From Sphagnum magellanicum (Eukaryota; Streptophyta; Sphagnopsida; Sphagnales; Sphagnaceae), in NCBI GenBank assembly GCA_021904315.1, contig CM038922.1, forward strand, positions 9,399,347 through 9,463,346: a DNA stretch of 64,000 bases, in the 5' to 3' direction. Positions within the stretch are counted from its first letter, which is position 1. Each line of letters starts with the position of its first letter. Made by a program: the position numbers and the translations under genes. Positions 1 to 12,062 of the stretch are shown here, piece by piece. The notes under the pieces were generated by a model. It saw only the letters and a list, made by a program, of their open reading frames with translations, ran no database searches and was not told where the DNA came from.

Positions 1-1045
1 GTGTTTGAAGTTTCAAATCATCATATTGCATTTGTAATTAGTGTTGAATTTCAATTGTAGCCTTGAAAATGGAGTTTGATCCTAGTATTAAATACTTTAA
101 TTCTATTAACAAGCCTATTGTTTTGTGTTCTTTTGATGGAAGGAAGGTGAAACGTGTAGAGTCCATGGTATTTGATGTCAGTAGATAAGCCAAATAAGGT
201 GGAATGTAAGTTTTGAAGTAATTTCATACCACAAGGATAAAACGTTCTTTTAGTGAAGGCAGAACGTCGTATAGCGTCCATGGTATTTGATGCCACAAGA
301 CAAGCCAAGTAAGGTGGAAAATAAATTTTGCAACAATGTCATTTCATAACGCAAGGATAGAATGTTCTTCAATATGATGGTAATGGGCAAGTTGGAATTA
401 CAATGTGTTCAAGGGCACAACCATGGGTGAAGGCCCTATTTGTCAAGGACATGAAGATCCACAAGAACAAAAGCTAAAGAAAAGGTTTAAGTCTAACTTT
501 CAAATAATGAACACAAAATTATGTGATTCAAAAACAAAAACACAAGAACTAAGAATAAGAACATGAGATATGCAAGACAAACATGAAAATAGATTTTTAT
601 TATGTTAATATATGTAAACATGAACATGAAAAGAACATGACAAGGCTATAGTGTAAGATCGTGCTTAAAACTAATATTGAATAGCCTAAAGGAAATGAGG
701 AGTCCTATTTTTATTTATACCTTTTTGGGGACCTAGTTCAAGGAAGCTTCCAAAAGGCTTTTATGTGTGCATCAAGTAAATAAACTTCTTAAGAACCTTC
801 CTAATTGATAATCAATTCTGAGTTGAGTGAAACTTAATTGAAAGTTAATTCGAATTTAAATCAACTAATAATTAATTAGAGTTAATTAAGATTTAACTAT
901 AATGAACTAAGAGTTAATTGGAAATGAACTATAAGTTTAGTGGAAGTGAATTAAAATTTTATTGAAAGTTAACTAAAAATGAATTGAAATTAAACTAAAA
1001 GTTAGGTATGTATGCATGAACACTCAAATGAATGAATCCATGACA
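1..1045 (-). repeat. 3' LTR (partial, runs off the window) of Ty3/gypsy element A
   Basis: Seen: read on the minus strand this tract begins TGTCATGGATTC directly after a purine-rich tract, at the 3' side of a chromodomain and integrase. Bases about 445-1045 match about 24110-24691, the distal part of a complete-looking LTR elsewhere in the window. The shared part is full of short AACTTAA/AGTTAA-type repeats. The other LTR end lies beyond base 1. Bases 1-440 do not obviously match the other copy. Confidence 0.7.
133..366. repeat. Tandem duplication, ~115-bp unit, inside the LTR
   Basis: Two diverged direct copies share GTCCATGGTATTTGATG (starting at 161 and 276), the AAGCCAA.TAAGGTGGAA block and an ATTTCATA..CAAGGATA block. 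The period is about 115 bp. It has no counterpart in the LTR at 22664-24691. Confidence 0.75.
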
Positions 1046-1059
1046 TCACCTCACCTTCT
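1046..1059 (-). other. Polypurine tract of Ty3/gypsy element A
   Basis: On the minus strand the sequence is AGAAGGTGAGGTGA, immediately followed by the TG that starts the LTR. This is the expected position of the plus-strand primer of an LTR retrotransposon. Confidence 0.65.
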
Positions 1060-1105
1060 AACAATGAGTTCCATGAGGAGTGGACTTGGGTTTATTTGGA
1101 TATCA

Positions 1106-1399
1106 TCAATGAAATTCATGCACCTTCTCTATGGCATTCAATAGGTTTTTGATTGCTTTCCAAGTGCATTCATTCACATCATACCCATGCAAATGAACAA
1201 AATATTGGAGTTGATGATTAAAGTTCCTTGAATTAAAAATGTCTTCTACTTCATATTCATGTTCACCATCAACTTCAATAGGTGGAGGTGGATCATGGAT
1301 TCTTTCTAGAATGGTAGATGCAAGGTAAAGATTCAATAAAGAAACATGAAACACAAAATGAATTTTCATAAAACTTGGAAGCTTAAGTTGGAAAACCAT
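1106..1399 (-). mobile_element. Chromodomain at the integrase C-terminus of element A
   Basis: The reading contains EYEVEDIFNSR, then YFVHLHGYDVNECTWK and NLLNAIEKVHEF. This follows the chromodomain pattern E-Y-E-V-E-x-I-L-x-S-R ... Y-x-V-x-W-x-G-Y ... T-W-E-P-x-x-N-L. Upstream in the same piece, SFMKIHFVFHVSLLN matches the GPF/GPY-type integrase tail (x-x-I-H-P-V-F-H-V-S-x-L). In living relatives this module directs insertion to particular chromatin marks. Confidence 0.88.
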
Positions 1400-1499
1400 G
1401 ACATTGATTTATTTCACAATGACGAGTGGACCTAACCTTTGATGATCAAACTTTTCTAATGGCCTTATTGTTTTGATATGTTGATGTCAAAGCCAAACC

Positions 1500-2330
1500 T
1501 AGTCCTCAACCTTGAAACTAGGTTGATCTTTTCAATGTTCATCAACATTTTCTTTGTATCACCTTTACACTTCTTTAAGGTTAGATACAAGTTGAATTTG
1601 AACATCCATTAACCACATGGCTTGATCCTTAGCTGTTAGATTCATGACTTTGTGCACACCTTGAATGTCAAACTTGGGGTGCAAACCATGATTTGCAAAT
1701 AAAGGTGTTTGTTAGGTTGATCAATGCATAATGTTGTTGTAGGCAAACTCTACGATGGCCAAAAGTTTTGACCAATTATCTTGATGATAATTGGTTGTGC
1801 ACTATAGATATTACTCCAAGACTTGATTAACTTGTTTTGTTTGCCCATCTATCTAGGGGTGGAAAGTTGATGACAACTTCATTTTCACACCTAAAAGTTC
1901 AAAAAGTCGCTTCTAAAACTTAGATGTAAACTAAGGCCCATGATCAAAAATTATTTCTTGAAGAAGACCATGATACTAAAAAACATGATCAAGGAATAAC
2001 TTGGTTGTTCCTTCACGAGTAATTGTTTTGGTACACAAAATGAAATGAGCCATTTTTGTCAAATGATCCACTACCACCAAAATGGAGTCATAAGAACTGG
2101 AAGGTGGAAGGTTTGTGACAAAGTCCATGTAAATTAAATACCATGGGGATGCATGGATCAACAATGGTTAAAGGCGACCATGAGGGCGATGATGAGGATT
2201 TTTTGCTCGAGCACAAACATCACAAGATCCAACAAACTCCTTCACATACTTCCAAAGCTATGGCCACCAATAATCTCGAGACACTAATTCCATGGTCCTG
2301 TTGAATACAAAATGTGCTGTAGCCAAAACA
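1500..2330 (-). mobile_element. Integrase core region of element A
   Basis: The reading at 1976-2164 contains SPWYLIYMDFVTNLPPS followed by DSILVVVDHLTKMAHFI. This is the first catalytic-Asp block (M-D-F-I-x-x-L-P) and the V-V-V-D-R-L-T-K-x-A-H-F block of Ty3/gypsy integrases. Fragments on either side fit the zinc-binding N-terminal region and the second half of the core. Broken. Confidence 0.85.
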
Positions 2331-2599
2331 TTGTGCTTAGCCTAAAGAACTTGAAGTCGCACAGGGCCATCATAAACATACAAAAGACCATCACAATAAA
2401 GTAAACCATCTTGAAACTCGAACTTAACATGATCATTTGAAAAATCATGGACTTGATGATGACTCTTTAATTGGCCTTGGATGCCAATAACAAGAGGGTT
2501 TTTTTTCAAACATTTTCAAATTTGACAAAGAAAGGTCATGTCATAAAAAACTACTAACAACAACTAAAGTCAAATTTGTTGAAGCTTGATAATGACATC

Positions 2600-3900
2600 A
2601 TATTATTGCTTGTAGGCTACATCTCCCTCTTTAGGTGCAAGGTACAAACAATAGGACAATGCATCGAGTTTCCTTTGCTTGCATCCAAGGCGATATGTGA
2701 TGACAAACTGAATCGAGACAAGGACAATGCCCACCGACTTGGCATCAATTCAAAACATGAATTGTCATGAAATATTGTAAGTTTTGTGGTTCGAATACAC
2801 AATGATTTCATGTTGAACTCCTTCAAGTAAATGATGCCAAACCTCAAAGGTATCCACAATGGCTAATTTTTTTAATCATGAATCTTGTAATTAATCTTTA
2901 TAGGAAAAAACTTATAAGAATGGAAATTGACAAGGTGAAGAAAATTGTTTTCTCCAAGTTGTGAGAGTATGACACCTATTGCAAAATCGGAAGTGTCTGT
3001 CTCCAAAACAAAAGGTTTGGAAGAGTATGCTTGAATAAGGAATGAGGCAATTGTGAAAAAAACCTTCAAAGATTGAAATTCATTTTCAACTTTAACTCCC
3101 TAAGGAAAAGGTTGATCCTTTTTAATCAATCGAGTAAAAGGGGCCACTATTGAAAAATAGTGGGCAATGAAATGTAGATAAAAGTTAACAAATCCAAGAA
3201 AACATTGAACATCTTAAATAGAAGTTGGAATAGCCCAATTAACAATGGTATGAACTTTACTAAGATCCATGTGAATGTCATCTCCATAGATGATGTAACC
3301 CAAGAATTCCACTTCAAATTGATGGAATTCACACTCTTCCAATTTGGCATAAAGTCCAACCTCCTAAAGTTTTTCCAAAACCAAATGTACATGGTGCTCA
3401 TGGTCCTCCATGTTTTTTGAAAACATGAGGATGTCATCAATGTAACATACCACGAAAAAAATTATTCATCAGATGTTGGAAAACAACAAGCACATTAATA
3501 AGGCCAAATGGCATCACAACATATTCAAAATGGCCATAACGAGTTTTCAACTCCATCTTCCATTCATCACCATCTCGAATGTGTACTAAGTCATATGTTC
3601 CACATAGATCAATCTTGGTGTACACCTTGGCATCACTAAATTGGTTCAACAACCCTAAGATTAGGGGCAAAGGGCATCAATTCTTGATGGTGAATTGATT
3701 CAATCCACAATAATTGACACACATTCACAAATAATCATCTTTCTTTTTAACAAAGAAGATAGGGGCACTGACTGGAGACTTTGAATTTGAATGAACCCCT
3801 TGTCGAGGTTCTCATCAAGGTATTCATGAAACATTGCAAGTTCATCTTGTGACAAATTATAAATGGGTCCAAATGGAGGTTGTGTTCCTTCCACAAGATC
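2600..3900 (-). mobile_element. Reverse transcriptase and RNase H region of element A
   Basis: 3437-3670 reads KIDLCGTYDLVHIRDGDEWK then YGHFEYVVMPFGL, a close match to the chromovirus RT block K-I-D-L-R-x-x-Y-x-x-V-R-I-x-x-x-D-E-W-K. The active-site box region (Y-I-D-D) falls near 3430-3450. 2872-3069 reads KPFVLETDTSDFAIGVILSQ, the RNase H/connection block with its catalytic Asp. The parts are in several frames; not intact. Confidence 0.88.
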
Positions 3901-4140
3901 AATGGTGCAGTCATATGGTCAATGCTTGGGCAAGGTGCCTACATTTTTATTTTTAAACACATCTTTAAATTCTTGGTACTGGGAAGGAATTTCAAGTGGA
4001 TGAGGCTTAACATTTGATGAGGGTAAAACATAAATCAGGAATGCATTCATGAAGGTTTTTTCTCCAACAAACAAAGGTTTGGGGCACCTAGGCCTTCTAA
4101 TACCATTTAGGTTTTCTTTTTGCTTCAAGTTTTGCATGTT

Positions 4141-4500
4141 TCAAACAAGGGTTTCACATTCCAGGGCCTCATGTTGTGGTGTTTCAAAGTGAAGATTCAT
4201 TGTATGCCAATCTAGTCGTGAATTATGTAAAATAAACCAAGACAATCCAATGATGAGAGGATTTCTTGGAGACGAAATGACATTGAAGACAACCTTGCCA
4301 AGGTGGGAATCGATGGTAACATCTAATGGCTTGGTTTCATGTATGACTAGTCTTGATGAAAAGTTCCGACCATCAATGACTTCAATTGACACTAGTGTGT
4401 TCTTTTCCATTAAAGCCAACTTGTATTGTTGAATTAACTCTTTGTCCATAAAACATGTTGATGCACTAGAATCAAAAAGTGCTTAGGCCTCCATCATCAC
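4141..4500 (-). mobile_element. Retropepsin-like protease region of element A
   Basis: 4141-4449 reads FNVISSPRNPLIIGLSWF then HNSRLDWHTMNLHF. This is the C-terminal half of a gypsy aspartic protease (I-I-L-G-x-x-W-L...I-D-W). The flap and active-site side lies just upstream near 4440-4490. Broken. Confidence 0.75.
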
Positions 4501-4586
4501 AAGTTTGCTACATTTGACAATGATTGGTACCAAAAAACAGTGTTAGGTTTGAAGATAGGTTAAGACCATTTTCATTACATGATGCA

Positions 4587-5040
4587 TCAAGGTTTAGCCT
4601 TGCAATCCTTACTGAGATTAGACATGCTTATTTTTTGACTCCTTTGGTTGTGGATTAGTAATAGACATGGCATGTGTTGCATGTGGTTTACATTTTTTTG
4701 GACACTCATGAGCAACATGACTTGGTTCTCCACAATACAAATAAAGATTATTTGTACGTTAGCATTGTTTCTTTTGTTTCGTGAAAGGCTTGAATCTTGT
4801 TTTATCAATTTGCATGGGGTCATCTTTTGGCAAAGTTGTTGAAAGCTAGGTTAACATTGCAAGTGAAAAATTCCTTTGTGTTGTTGGTGGTGCAAAACTC
4901 CTTTGTGTTGTCGATGTGGGTTCATGGCACCTTTCTTATCAACATTCAAAGAACCTATTGTCACACCGAATACCTCACACAATGGCTTGAATTAATGTTG
5001 AAAGGATCTTGCAAGGTGAATAGTAAGTCCTTCACATGAT
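4587..5040 (-). mobile_element. Gag remnant with zinc knuckle, element A
   Basis: The minus strand at about 4650-4780 carries a Cys/His cluster of CCHC type (ending H-x-x-x-x-C-P-K-K-C-K) followed by a Thr/Pro/Lys-rich stretch, placed between protease and primer site as expected for the nucleocapsid part of gag. Most of gag is not recognisable. Confidence 0.5.
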
Positions 5041-5126
5041 CTCGTAACCCAAACTACCTTATGACCATTACCTCACCCCATGAAATATCATAAGTTAATT
5101 GTTTGAACTTTGATGCATATACCACA

Positions 5127-5845
5127 TGTTAGGTCCACCCAATGAATTCCCAGGTGTTTTTAGATTCTTGTTGAAATTTCAGACATACTTGAACACCTCA
5201 AATGTGCTAATGTTTAGTGACAAATAATCATTTTAAAATAGGTGAAAAACAATTAGGCAAATAGTCTAACATTTTTTCTTAAGGAAAACAACTAAATAAT
5301 AATATAACAACTCTACAACATCTTCAAAGCTGACATTCAAAATAGTAAATAGGAAAAAAAAATTCAACACACTTTGTAAAGCAAAAAACTTGAGCAAAAA
5401 CAAATTCACTTCATACAAAAAATTTCAAATTTGAAGTGCCAAATTACATTATAATCATGTCAAAAACAAAGATAAAAAAAAAAGACCCCTTTAGCTTTTC
5501 CAAGATAAAACTTCTTGAGTCCATCAAAAAATGGTGGGTATCCAAAAAAATTGAAAATCCCTAAAAATCTTCCTAAACTCCAAGTTATCCACCTTTATCC
5601 TTCATCTAGAAGTTGGAACTGAAGTTAAAGGCAACAATAGATTTTTTTGATTCTATTAATAAACCACTTTTCAAATTTGATAATGACCTAAAATCAATTC
5701 CAACCTAAAATTGGTAGTAACATAAAGTCGGTAGAAGTGTAAAATTAGTTTATATATCAAAAACCAAAAAAGTTTGATTTTTCGGTACAAAATTATAACT
5801 TTTCAAAACTGGTTTTAAAAACTTTTTAGCCTTAACATTATCTTC
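5127..5845 (-). repeat. 5' LTR fragment of element A
   Basis: It starts on the plus strand at TGTTAGGTCCACCC and matches 22664-23430 for about 700 bp, including the block CACCTCAAAT.T..TAATGTTTAG and the AAATCGGTAG-type short repeats. Just inside it (5115-5124) the minus strand reads TGGTAT, the first bases of an initiator-Met primer site. Similarity stops near 5845. Confidence 0.75.
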
Positions 5846-8800
5846 CCTTCTATTTTGGACCACGTCTTCAAGATCAAGTAAAATCATCCTATATCTACCA
5901 AAATATTATCTACTCTATCACTGGAACAACTTCGGTGTCATCTCCCGATTAAAGGTTTTCAATACCCTCCTCAATTTCTACAATGGTGGACAGGGTGGAG
6001 GGATCATGGTTTTGATAGTAGCTTTAGTGATATCAAGAACAACTTGAGTGCTTTCGATTACCATTTTGCGTAGCAATGGAATCCACCTCCATTGTGGTTC
6101 TTGTTCCTTCCTCAAGTCCTCCCATACTAACTATCCTAGACTTCATTTTGGATGTAATCCTAGTTGGAGAAGGAGCAACAAAAGGAGGTACAACAAAATT
6201 TGGGAAAACTAGGGCATAAGCAGCTAACCGAAGTCTCAACAATTCCTCATCTTTTTGATAGCTGGCAAAGGTGTTGTTTAGAATTTTGGTAATATGTGCC
6301 TTGTAGAACTCCCACTATTCAACTCAATTCTTTCTGACCTTCTGTTGATAAATGAAGAGTTATGTTTTCATGAACCCATTTTTGGTTCTGATCACCTCCA
6401 ATTTGGCCATCTAGTGGAAGGAATAATCTGCCTCCTCAGCTTTCCAATTGAAGAACTGGATTTACGTCTATAGTTATTCCAATTGTTCCTAAGAGATGGG
6501 AGCATGGTAGGACAACCCTTAAACACTTAGTTGTAAACATTCAATGGTTTAGGTAAACTTTTTCAAGTCATTTGCATGGGATCATAGTCTCGCATCTAAG
6601 TTCGCATTTTCAATTTTAAGACGTTTGGCCCACTCTATTACAATTATAAGCTCACATGCATCCATTGTAGCAACGAGTTCTAAAGATTTTCAACTAGCCT
6701 CCACTTTCTAGTATACACCTCTAGCTCCATTTTTTGGCTTGCAGACGGTATAAATCAGATTGAATGACTGTCAACTGGTCTTAAAGGGTAAGGAGCTAAG
6801 TTCAATATTCTTCATTTTCAACTAGAGACTTGTCCAACCGGTTTTGTATACCCACAAAGTTGGACTTGGTCGATTCTAATGTTTAGATTGTTGAAGCATC
6901 TTACCGAGCTTGTGTTTGAGCTTGGCGCAATTCATTCTTCAAACGCATGACCTCAATTTTTACATTCAAAGCCTCCTCGAGTTCAACCTCCTTTTTGATA
7001 GTGGCTGCTTCAAAAGCGTGCCACAATGTCCCTATTATTTACACATATGTACCAAAAACATGCATGTGGTCCTCCATACCTTGCAGAGAGGATGGCCAAG
7101 GAAGGGATTCCAATTATAGCATGGTCCCAACCGAACTAAGGGTATGAAAGAGGCACATAAAAAATGAAGCCTCTACATCCTTGGGAGGGGACCTTGTTAG
7201 GGTCTCATTAGAATTGAAATTTGGTAGAGTGTCCATTTTTTATTTACCTTCAAATTGAAATACCTTCACCTTGCAACCTATTGTGCAATGTTTGGGACAA
7301 AGAATGGGTGTGAAAAGGTATGGTATTAGAAAACGTGAGGGCAAGCCTCAAAGGTGATGTTTCTAGAGGAACGCCTAGACTTGGATTCCTTGTCATCTCT
7401 TGTTGTTCTGGGCTTGGCTTTCATGATTAGGATCACTCACCAGGTGTCCATTTCCTAGGTGATGGGGTTAGCAATCGCTGTTGTAAACGTTCCACGTACA
7501 AATTACCCATTGTTGGTAGTACATATATTTTTGATATAGAACCAGAAAATGGTTATTGGTTCGACTAACCAACTTCTTGTTACGTTTAAAAAAAGGTTGT
7601 TGAGATCAATCGGTTCGCCTTGAAGGGATGGTATCAGCCTTTTGCACTTCACATTAGGATCTAGCTTCGTTGAAGAATTATTTGCGTTTTCATCCTTGTA
7701 TTTGGATTATGATAGTTGGAAATTCAAGTCGACCGGAAACCAATGTTAAAGGATGATATTTAGCACTTAGGCTCCACTGAATTTTGTTTCCTTGCTCGAA
7801 TTTTTTTAAAAAGTTTGATAGCATCGAACAAATCTTACAACCTAGAATGCAAGTTATTGAAAACAACTTAAGCCCAATTTATCAATTTTTTGAAGTTTGG
7901 CAAAGGCCACCAAAAACATGAGCTTTTTGCTGACATACATCCCCCAAGTCCCCTTGAGCTAGATTACTTGAATCAACGCTAAAAATCTGGCTACATACTT
8001 TTCCTTGAACTAGGAAACTATCCACCCTTCTTTTTGCACAAACGCTCTTAGGCATAGATTTGTCGCCTTTCCAAAACACATTGTCAACAACTTCATGATT
8101 CCAGTTTTTGGTAGACACAACATTTATGTAACATGGTTTTTAGTAATAATTATCGGAATCCCTTGCACCACAAATTCAATGGCATCTACATTCAACTAAA
8201 CTATCAATTGTAAAAATTCCTTCATGATTGCATGCCTAATGGGTGTCAATTTAAAGGTCGTCAAACCAAAAAGCCCTATCAATTTCACCCATGCTACATC
8301 CCTGCTAGCTACCCAACGTTGAAACTTATCCATTTGGCTAAACATCAGCCTACCCCATTGGAAAAACTCACAATCTTTCTCCTCCTCTTGTTTTCCAATT
8401 TTTTTTCCATTTCAATTCCCTCCTCTTCCTCATTATGCTCTACAACAACTTTCCACCTATCTTTGCCCAATTGTGAAAACCTTTCTGCCTCTTCCTTGTT
8501 CACTCCTCCTCTCATCTTGCCAAAAACAAAAACTTTGGTCGATCTACCAATTTTTTGCACTCTAGGATTTACTCAAATGGAATGATAGAAAATAAAATGC
8601 GAAGGGTGAAATGGGAAAGAAGGTCCCACATTTATACTTGATGGGCTAACTTAGTTGTTTTTGCAAATAGTTGTGTTGTTTGCAAAACACGGTATCGCTC
8701 TTTGGATACTGATTCAAGCAATGTGTTGTTTCTTTTTGTTGGATTTTGAAAACACGGTGTTGCCAAAACATAACATCGGTTCACTGATGCCTTTTCGTTG

Positions 8801-9250
8801 TTTTTTTCATTGGATTTCGAAAACGCGCTATTGTCGAAACGCGACATCGATTCACGAATGCCCTTTCCACGTTCTTTTTCGTTGGGTACCATTTCAACGA
8901 AAAGGCAAAAGTGCCAATGGATGTGAGAAGATGGGTTTTATTGTCATCCATTGATTTCCCATCCACTACATTAACAACCGATTCTACTGCAAAGGAATTG
9001 GTTGTTGAATATGTCAGATGCAAAATTTGACCAATAGTCATCGCATTTTTGACTAAGTCAGGAATTCCAATTAACAAATTTTTAGTTATTGACCCTATGG
9101 TACAATTTTTGGTTCCAATTAAGCCTTCTAGGTTTTTAGTTCGAGCTAGTAGGTTTTGAATTTTGATTCCAACTACCAAATCTTGGTTTTCGGTTCCATC
9201 CACTGAAAATGAAAATTCTATGCCTATTCCATTTTCCAAAATTGTCGTGT
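5846..9250 (-). other. Unassigned, probably retroelement-derived tract
   Basis: No recognised gene. Minus-strand open stretches at 6033-6242, 7882-8118 and 8781-9239 and their frame neighbours look like decayed coding sequence. 6033-6242 is embedded in a longer charged stretch, but I cannot assign a family. The tract lies between the LTR fragment of element A and a copia insertion. The pol genes of gypsy element B resume on the other side of that insertion. It could therefore be the region downstream of integrase in element B, which in Tat/Athila-like elements is long and poorly conserved. That is inference. Confidence 0.35.
8670..8886. repeat. Tandem repeat, ~71-bp unit, about 3 copies
   Basis: Units share GGATTT.GAAAAC.CG, an ACATCG.TTCAC.GATGCC block and a TTTTTCGTT/TTTTTCATT end. 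Starts at 8741 and 8812 give a 71-bp period, with a diverged partial unit from about 8677. It is richer in CG dinucleotides than its surroundings. Confidence 0.7.
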
Positions 9251-9255
9251 TGAAC
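9251..9255. repeat. Target site duplication (left), copia element
   Basis: TGAAC directly precedes the left LTR and is repeated exactly at 12063-12067 after the right LTR. Five bp is the normal size for Ty1/copia integrase. Confidence 0.92.
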
Positions 9256-9568
9256 TGTTAACAAATAGGAGATCTACTCAAGTGCAAACATAAATCTTTA
9301 TTGAAAGGAAACTACAACATGATGCTCACAACACGAAACATAACATCAAGAACTCCTCAAGGTTCTTATCACATGAAATACACAAACTTGTGTAATGAAA
9401 AAAAAAGAACCAAACCATTAACACCAAGGTATTTAATTAAAAGACCAAACCACAAATAACTAAACTAATATAAGTAAAGAAAGTAATTCAGCCTTGTGAA
9501 AGTAACCTACTTACTTTCCTACTCCAGTAACTAATGAAACTTAACTAGTTGAACTTGAATTCTCAACA
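9256..9568 (-). repeat. 3' LTR of the copia element (313 bp)
   Basis: Starts TGTTAACAAATAGG and ends TTCTCAACA. It aligns end to end with 11749-12062 with roughly 5% differences. Confidence 0.93.
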
Positions 9569-9940
9569 CTCCCCTCAAGCTCAAATCCATTTCTAGTACA
9601 CCAAGCATTTTTCTAAACTTCCTTAGCTTATTTGTACCTAAAGCCTTTATGAAAATGTCAGCAACTTGATTTTTGGTATTGACATGAATAAGGTCAATTT
9701 CTTTTGCTATAATTTTTTCTCTAATAAAGTGGTAGTGCACCTCAATGTGCTTTGTCCTAGCATGATAAACCGGTTGTTAGCAAGTAGTATGCTACTAATG
9801 TTATCACAATAAATGACAACAGGAGCATCCACTAACTATCCCAAATTTGATAGTAGTTTTTGTAACCAAACTATTTCACATGCAACAATTGCTACACTTC
9901 TGTATTCTGCCTCCGTGTTTGATAGTGCAACTATTGGTTG
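9531..9940 (-). mobile_element. RNase H part of the copia element
   Basis: 9531-9740 reads HYHFIREKI then HVNTKNQVADIFIKAL, the signature C-terminal RNase H block of Ty1/copia (H-x-x-x-x-R-E...V-x-T-x-x-Q-x-A-D-I-F-T-K-x-L). Upstream, to about 9940, there is matching RNase H sequence in other frames. It adjoins the polypurine tract as expected. Confidence 0.88.
9569..9580 (-). other. Polypurine tract of the copia element
   Basis: The minus strand reads GCTTGAGGGGAG immediately before the 3' LTR TG. GAGGGGAG-type tracts are usual in plant copia elements. Confidence 0.88.
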
Positions 9941-10064
9941 TTTCTTACTATTTCACTTATAAGTAGTGTTATTAGGTCTTGGAAATTGGGAAATGTTTTT
10001 CGAACTGCAATTGAAGTACGAAACTGGCTATAGTATTTTCCAAGTCCATTCAAGGTGATGGCCA

Positions 10065-10550
10065 CTAAATCTTCATCTTTACAGGGGCTCCTATAGATGC
10101 AAGAGCATCTGTAAGGTTTTTCACCTTTGTAAAATAGTCACTGATGTTCATCTTGTTTTTTTGTAGATTATGCAACTCTTGCTTAAGTTGCATTTTGCGG
10201 GCTTGTGTATTGGTGTTATACATCTTCACCAATGTATCCCAAGCTTGCTTGAGTGATTTTACATCTTGAATATGCACAATCATGGAATTGGACACACTCA
10301 CAGAAAGCCAATACAAGACTTTCTTTGTTTTTTGATGCCAAGTTTTATTGGCTTGAATTTGTTATTGTGTGGGGTTTTTTAGGAGAGGAGGTTCTTTCTC
10401 ATCACCAATTATGAATTCCCAATAGCCTTTCCCCATCAAAAAATTCATAATCCTAAATTTCCACACTTGGAAATTGTTCTTGTCTAATTTTTCAATTGCA
10501 ATTTGAGAAAGACTGTCTACCATCTCTCAAGGCAACATTCAATGTTTTCT
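10065..10550 (-). mobile_element. Gag (UBN2/copia type) part of the copia element
   Basis: 10065-10316 reads SLKQAWDTLVKMYN then KMQLKQELHNLQ and ISDYFTKVKNLTDALAS. This is the plant copia gag pattern A-x-x-x-W-x-x-L...L-x-x-x-L-x-x-L-x-M...V-x-x-Y-x-x-x-x-x-x-L-x-x-x-L. More gag-like sequence reaches about 10550. From there to the primer site (11737) I see only leader-like, AT-rich sequence with no gene. Confidence 0.85.
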
Positions 10551-11736
10551 TAGGGTTTCACAAATGATTTTAATTCCTTCCTTGGGTTTCTAGGATTGGG
10601 ATTAAGGTTTTCCTTCCTTAGGTTTATAGGATTAAGGTTAGGGTTAGGGTTGAACAAGATGGAGCTTGCATATGTATGTATGTTTTGAGTATTATACGAA
10701 ATTTTATACTATACATGAGTTTTACGTATATGTACGTATCTCGTATAATATTTCGTATGGTATTAAATACATGATTACATACCACACTTTTGTATGAAGG
10801 TCTTGATAATGTATTTGCGCTTCCCAATCTTCAAACTCCTTCCTTCAAGTTCTCCCAAGTTGTATTTGCTCCATTGCAAAAAAATGTTTTGATGTCTTCT
10901 CAAAACAAACTTCTGTCACAACTTTGCAAAGCTACACCGCTCACATATGACCTTAGATTGATCTAAAATTTTGGTGAAACATGAACAACTATTTCTACTA
11001 CCTTGTCTCAAAATTTTAGCTCATTTAACTTCATAAAATGAGAGATCTTGCTACTTCCTTGAAGTCACCTCAAATTGGGACCTGAACACAAAATGACTTA
11101 CAACTTGCTCTCAGCAACTCCAAAATCCTTGAGATTTTGGGAGACACATTAGATATATGTCTTCTATATTTGCTAAAAATTTCAACTCTATTGATGATGA
11201 CCACAAAGAGTTATCATTTTCAAAAGGAATTAACTTCAAAATTGAAACTGAAAATTTAAATGCTTGGATTTCTCTCAATACAAATCTAAATGACATGAAA
11301 TTTTTCTCACATATATATTCCTTATGATCCCAAAACTATAGATCCAAAAAAGCTCAAACAAAGGAGATATGACCAAAAAACCAAATCTGGCACAAAGTCT
11401 TCAAAGTCTCATAACTCTCACAAAACATATCCTTTTCTTTTGAAAATTTGAGAATAGAAGCGTCTTATAGTCTTTTATAATCTCTCCAAGTTTCATTCCA
11501 AGATCTTGTCACAGTAGATCTAGATCTAGATTTAAAGATCCAACTTCCACAACCTTGATATGTTGATCTCCTTTCACCTCTTTTCTTTTCTTTTCTTTCT
11601 CTTCACATTCTTTCCTTTCCATGTTTCTTTTTTGCACTTAACAAACTCCTATGATATTACTAGAAACTTTCAAGCTCTAGTTCTAAAGACTTTCTAGCTC
11701 TAAATCTCTTTCAACTTTCTCATTCAACAACCTAAG

Positions 11737-11748
11737 CTCTGATACCAT
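11737..11748 (-). other. Primer binding site (initiator tRNA-Met), copia element
   Basis: The minus strand reads TGGTATCAGAGC directly after the 5' LTR. This is the exact complement of the 3' end of plant initiator tRNA-Met, the standard primer for plant copia elements. Confidence 0.95.
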
Positions 11749-12062
11749 GTTAACAAATAGGAGATCTACTCAAGTGCAAACATAAATCTTTATTAAAAGG
11801 AAACTACAACATGATGCTCACAACATGAAACATAACATCAAGAACTCCTCAAGGTTTTTGTCACATGAAATACACAAACTTGTGTAATGAAGAAAAAATA
11901 ACCAAACCATCAACACCAAGGTATTTAACTAAAAGACCAAACCACAAATAACCAAATTAATATAAGTAAAGAAAATAATTCAACCTTGTGTGAAAGTAAC
12001 CTAGTTACTTTCCTATTCCAGTAACTAATGAAACCTAATTAGTTGAGCTTGAATTCTCAACA
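11749..12062 (-). repeat. 5' LTR of the copia element (314 bp)
   Basis: Starts TGTTAACAAATAGG and ends CTCAACA, flanked by the primer site on the inside and by TSD TGAAC (12063-12067) on the outside. Confidence 0.93.

Larger units (their letters stand above)
1063..5126 (-). mobile_element. Ty3/gypsy element A body (chromovirus), broken
   Basis: The order on the minus strand, from high to low coordinates, is gag remnant with zinc knuckle, protease, reverse transcriptase, RNase H, integrase, chromodomain, polypurine tract, LTR. That is the Ty3/gypsy order, and the chromodomain places it among chromoviruses. Pieces lie in several frames with many breaks, and the gag portion is much shorter than usual, so it is a fossil. 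Its age is probably substantial given how degraded the coding parts are; no paired full LTRs remain in the window to date it. Confidence 0.9.
9256..12062 (-). mobile_element. Ty1/copia element with target duplication, broken, nested in gypsy-derived DNA
   Basis: Both LTRs are present in the same orientation (9256-9568 and 11749-12062), each TGTTAACA...CTCAACA. The flanks are an exact 5-bp target duplication TGAAC (9251-9255 and 12063-12067). A perfect primer site and polypurine tract mark the minus strand. Gag and RNase H pieces are recognisable. At 2.8 kb it is well short of the usual ~4.5-5.5 kb, so it cannot be autonomous. I count about 17 substitutions between the two LTRs by eye (~5%), so insertion was not recent. 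Confidence 0.95.

Noticed and set aside
10630-10660. Telomere-like GGTTAGGGTTAGGGTT
   Set aside because: It is a short run within the leader of a copia element, next to similar TAGGATTAAGG repeats; most likely simple-sequence drift.
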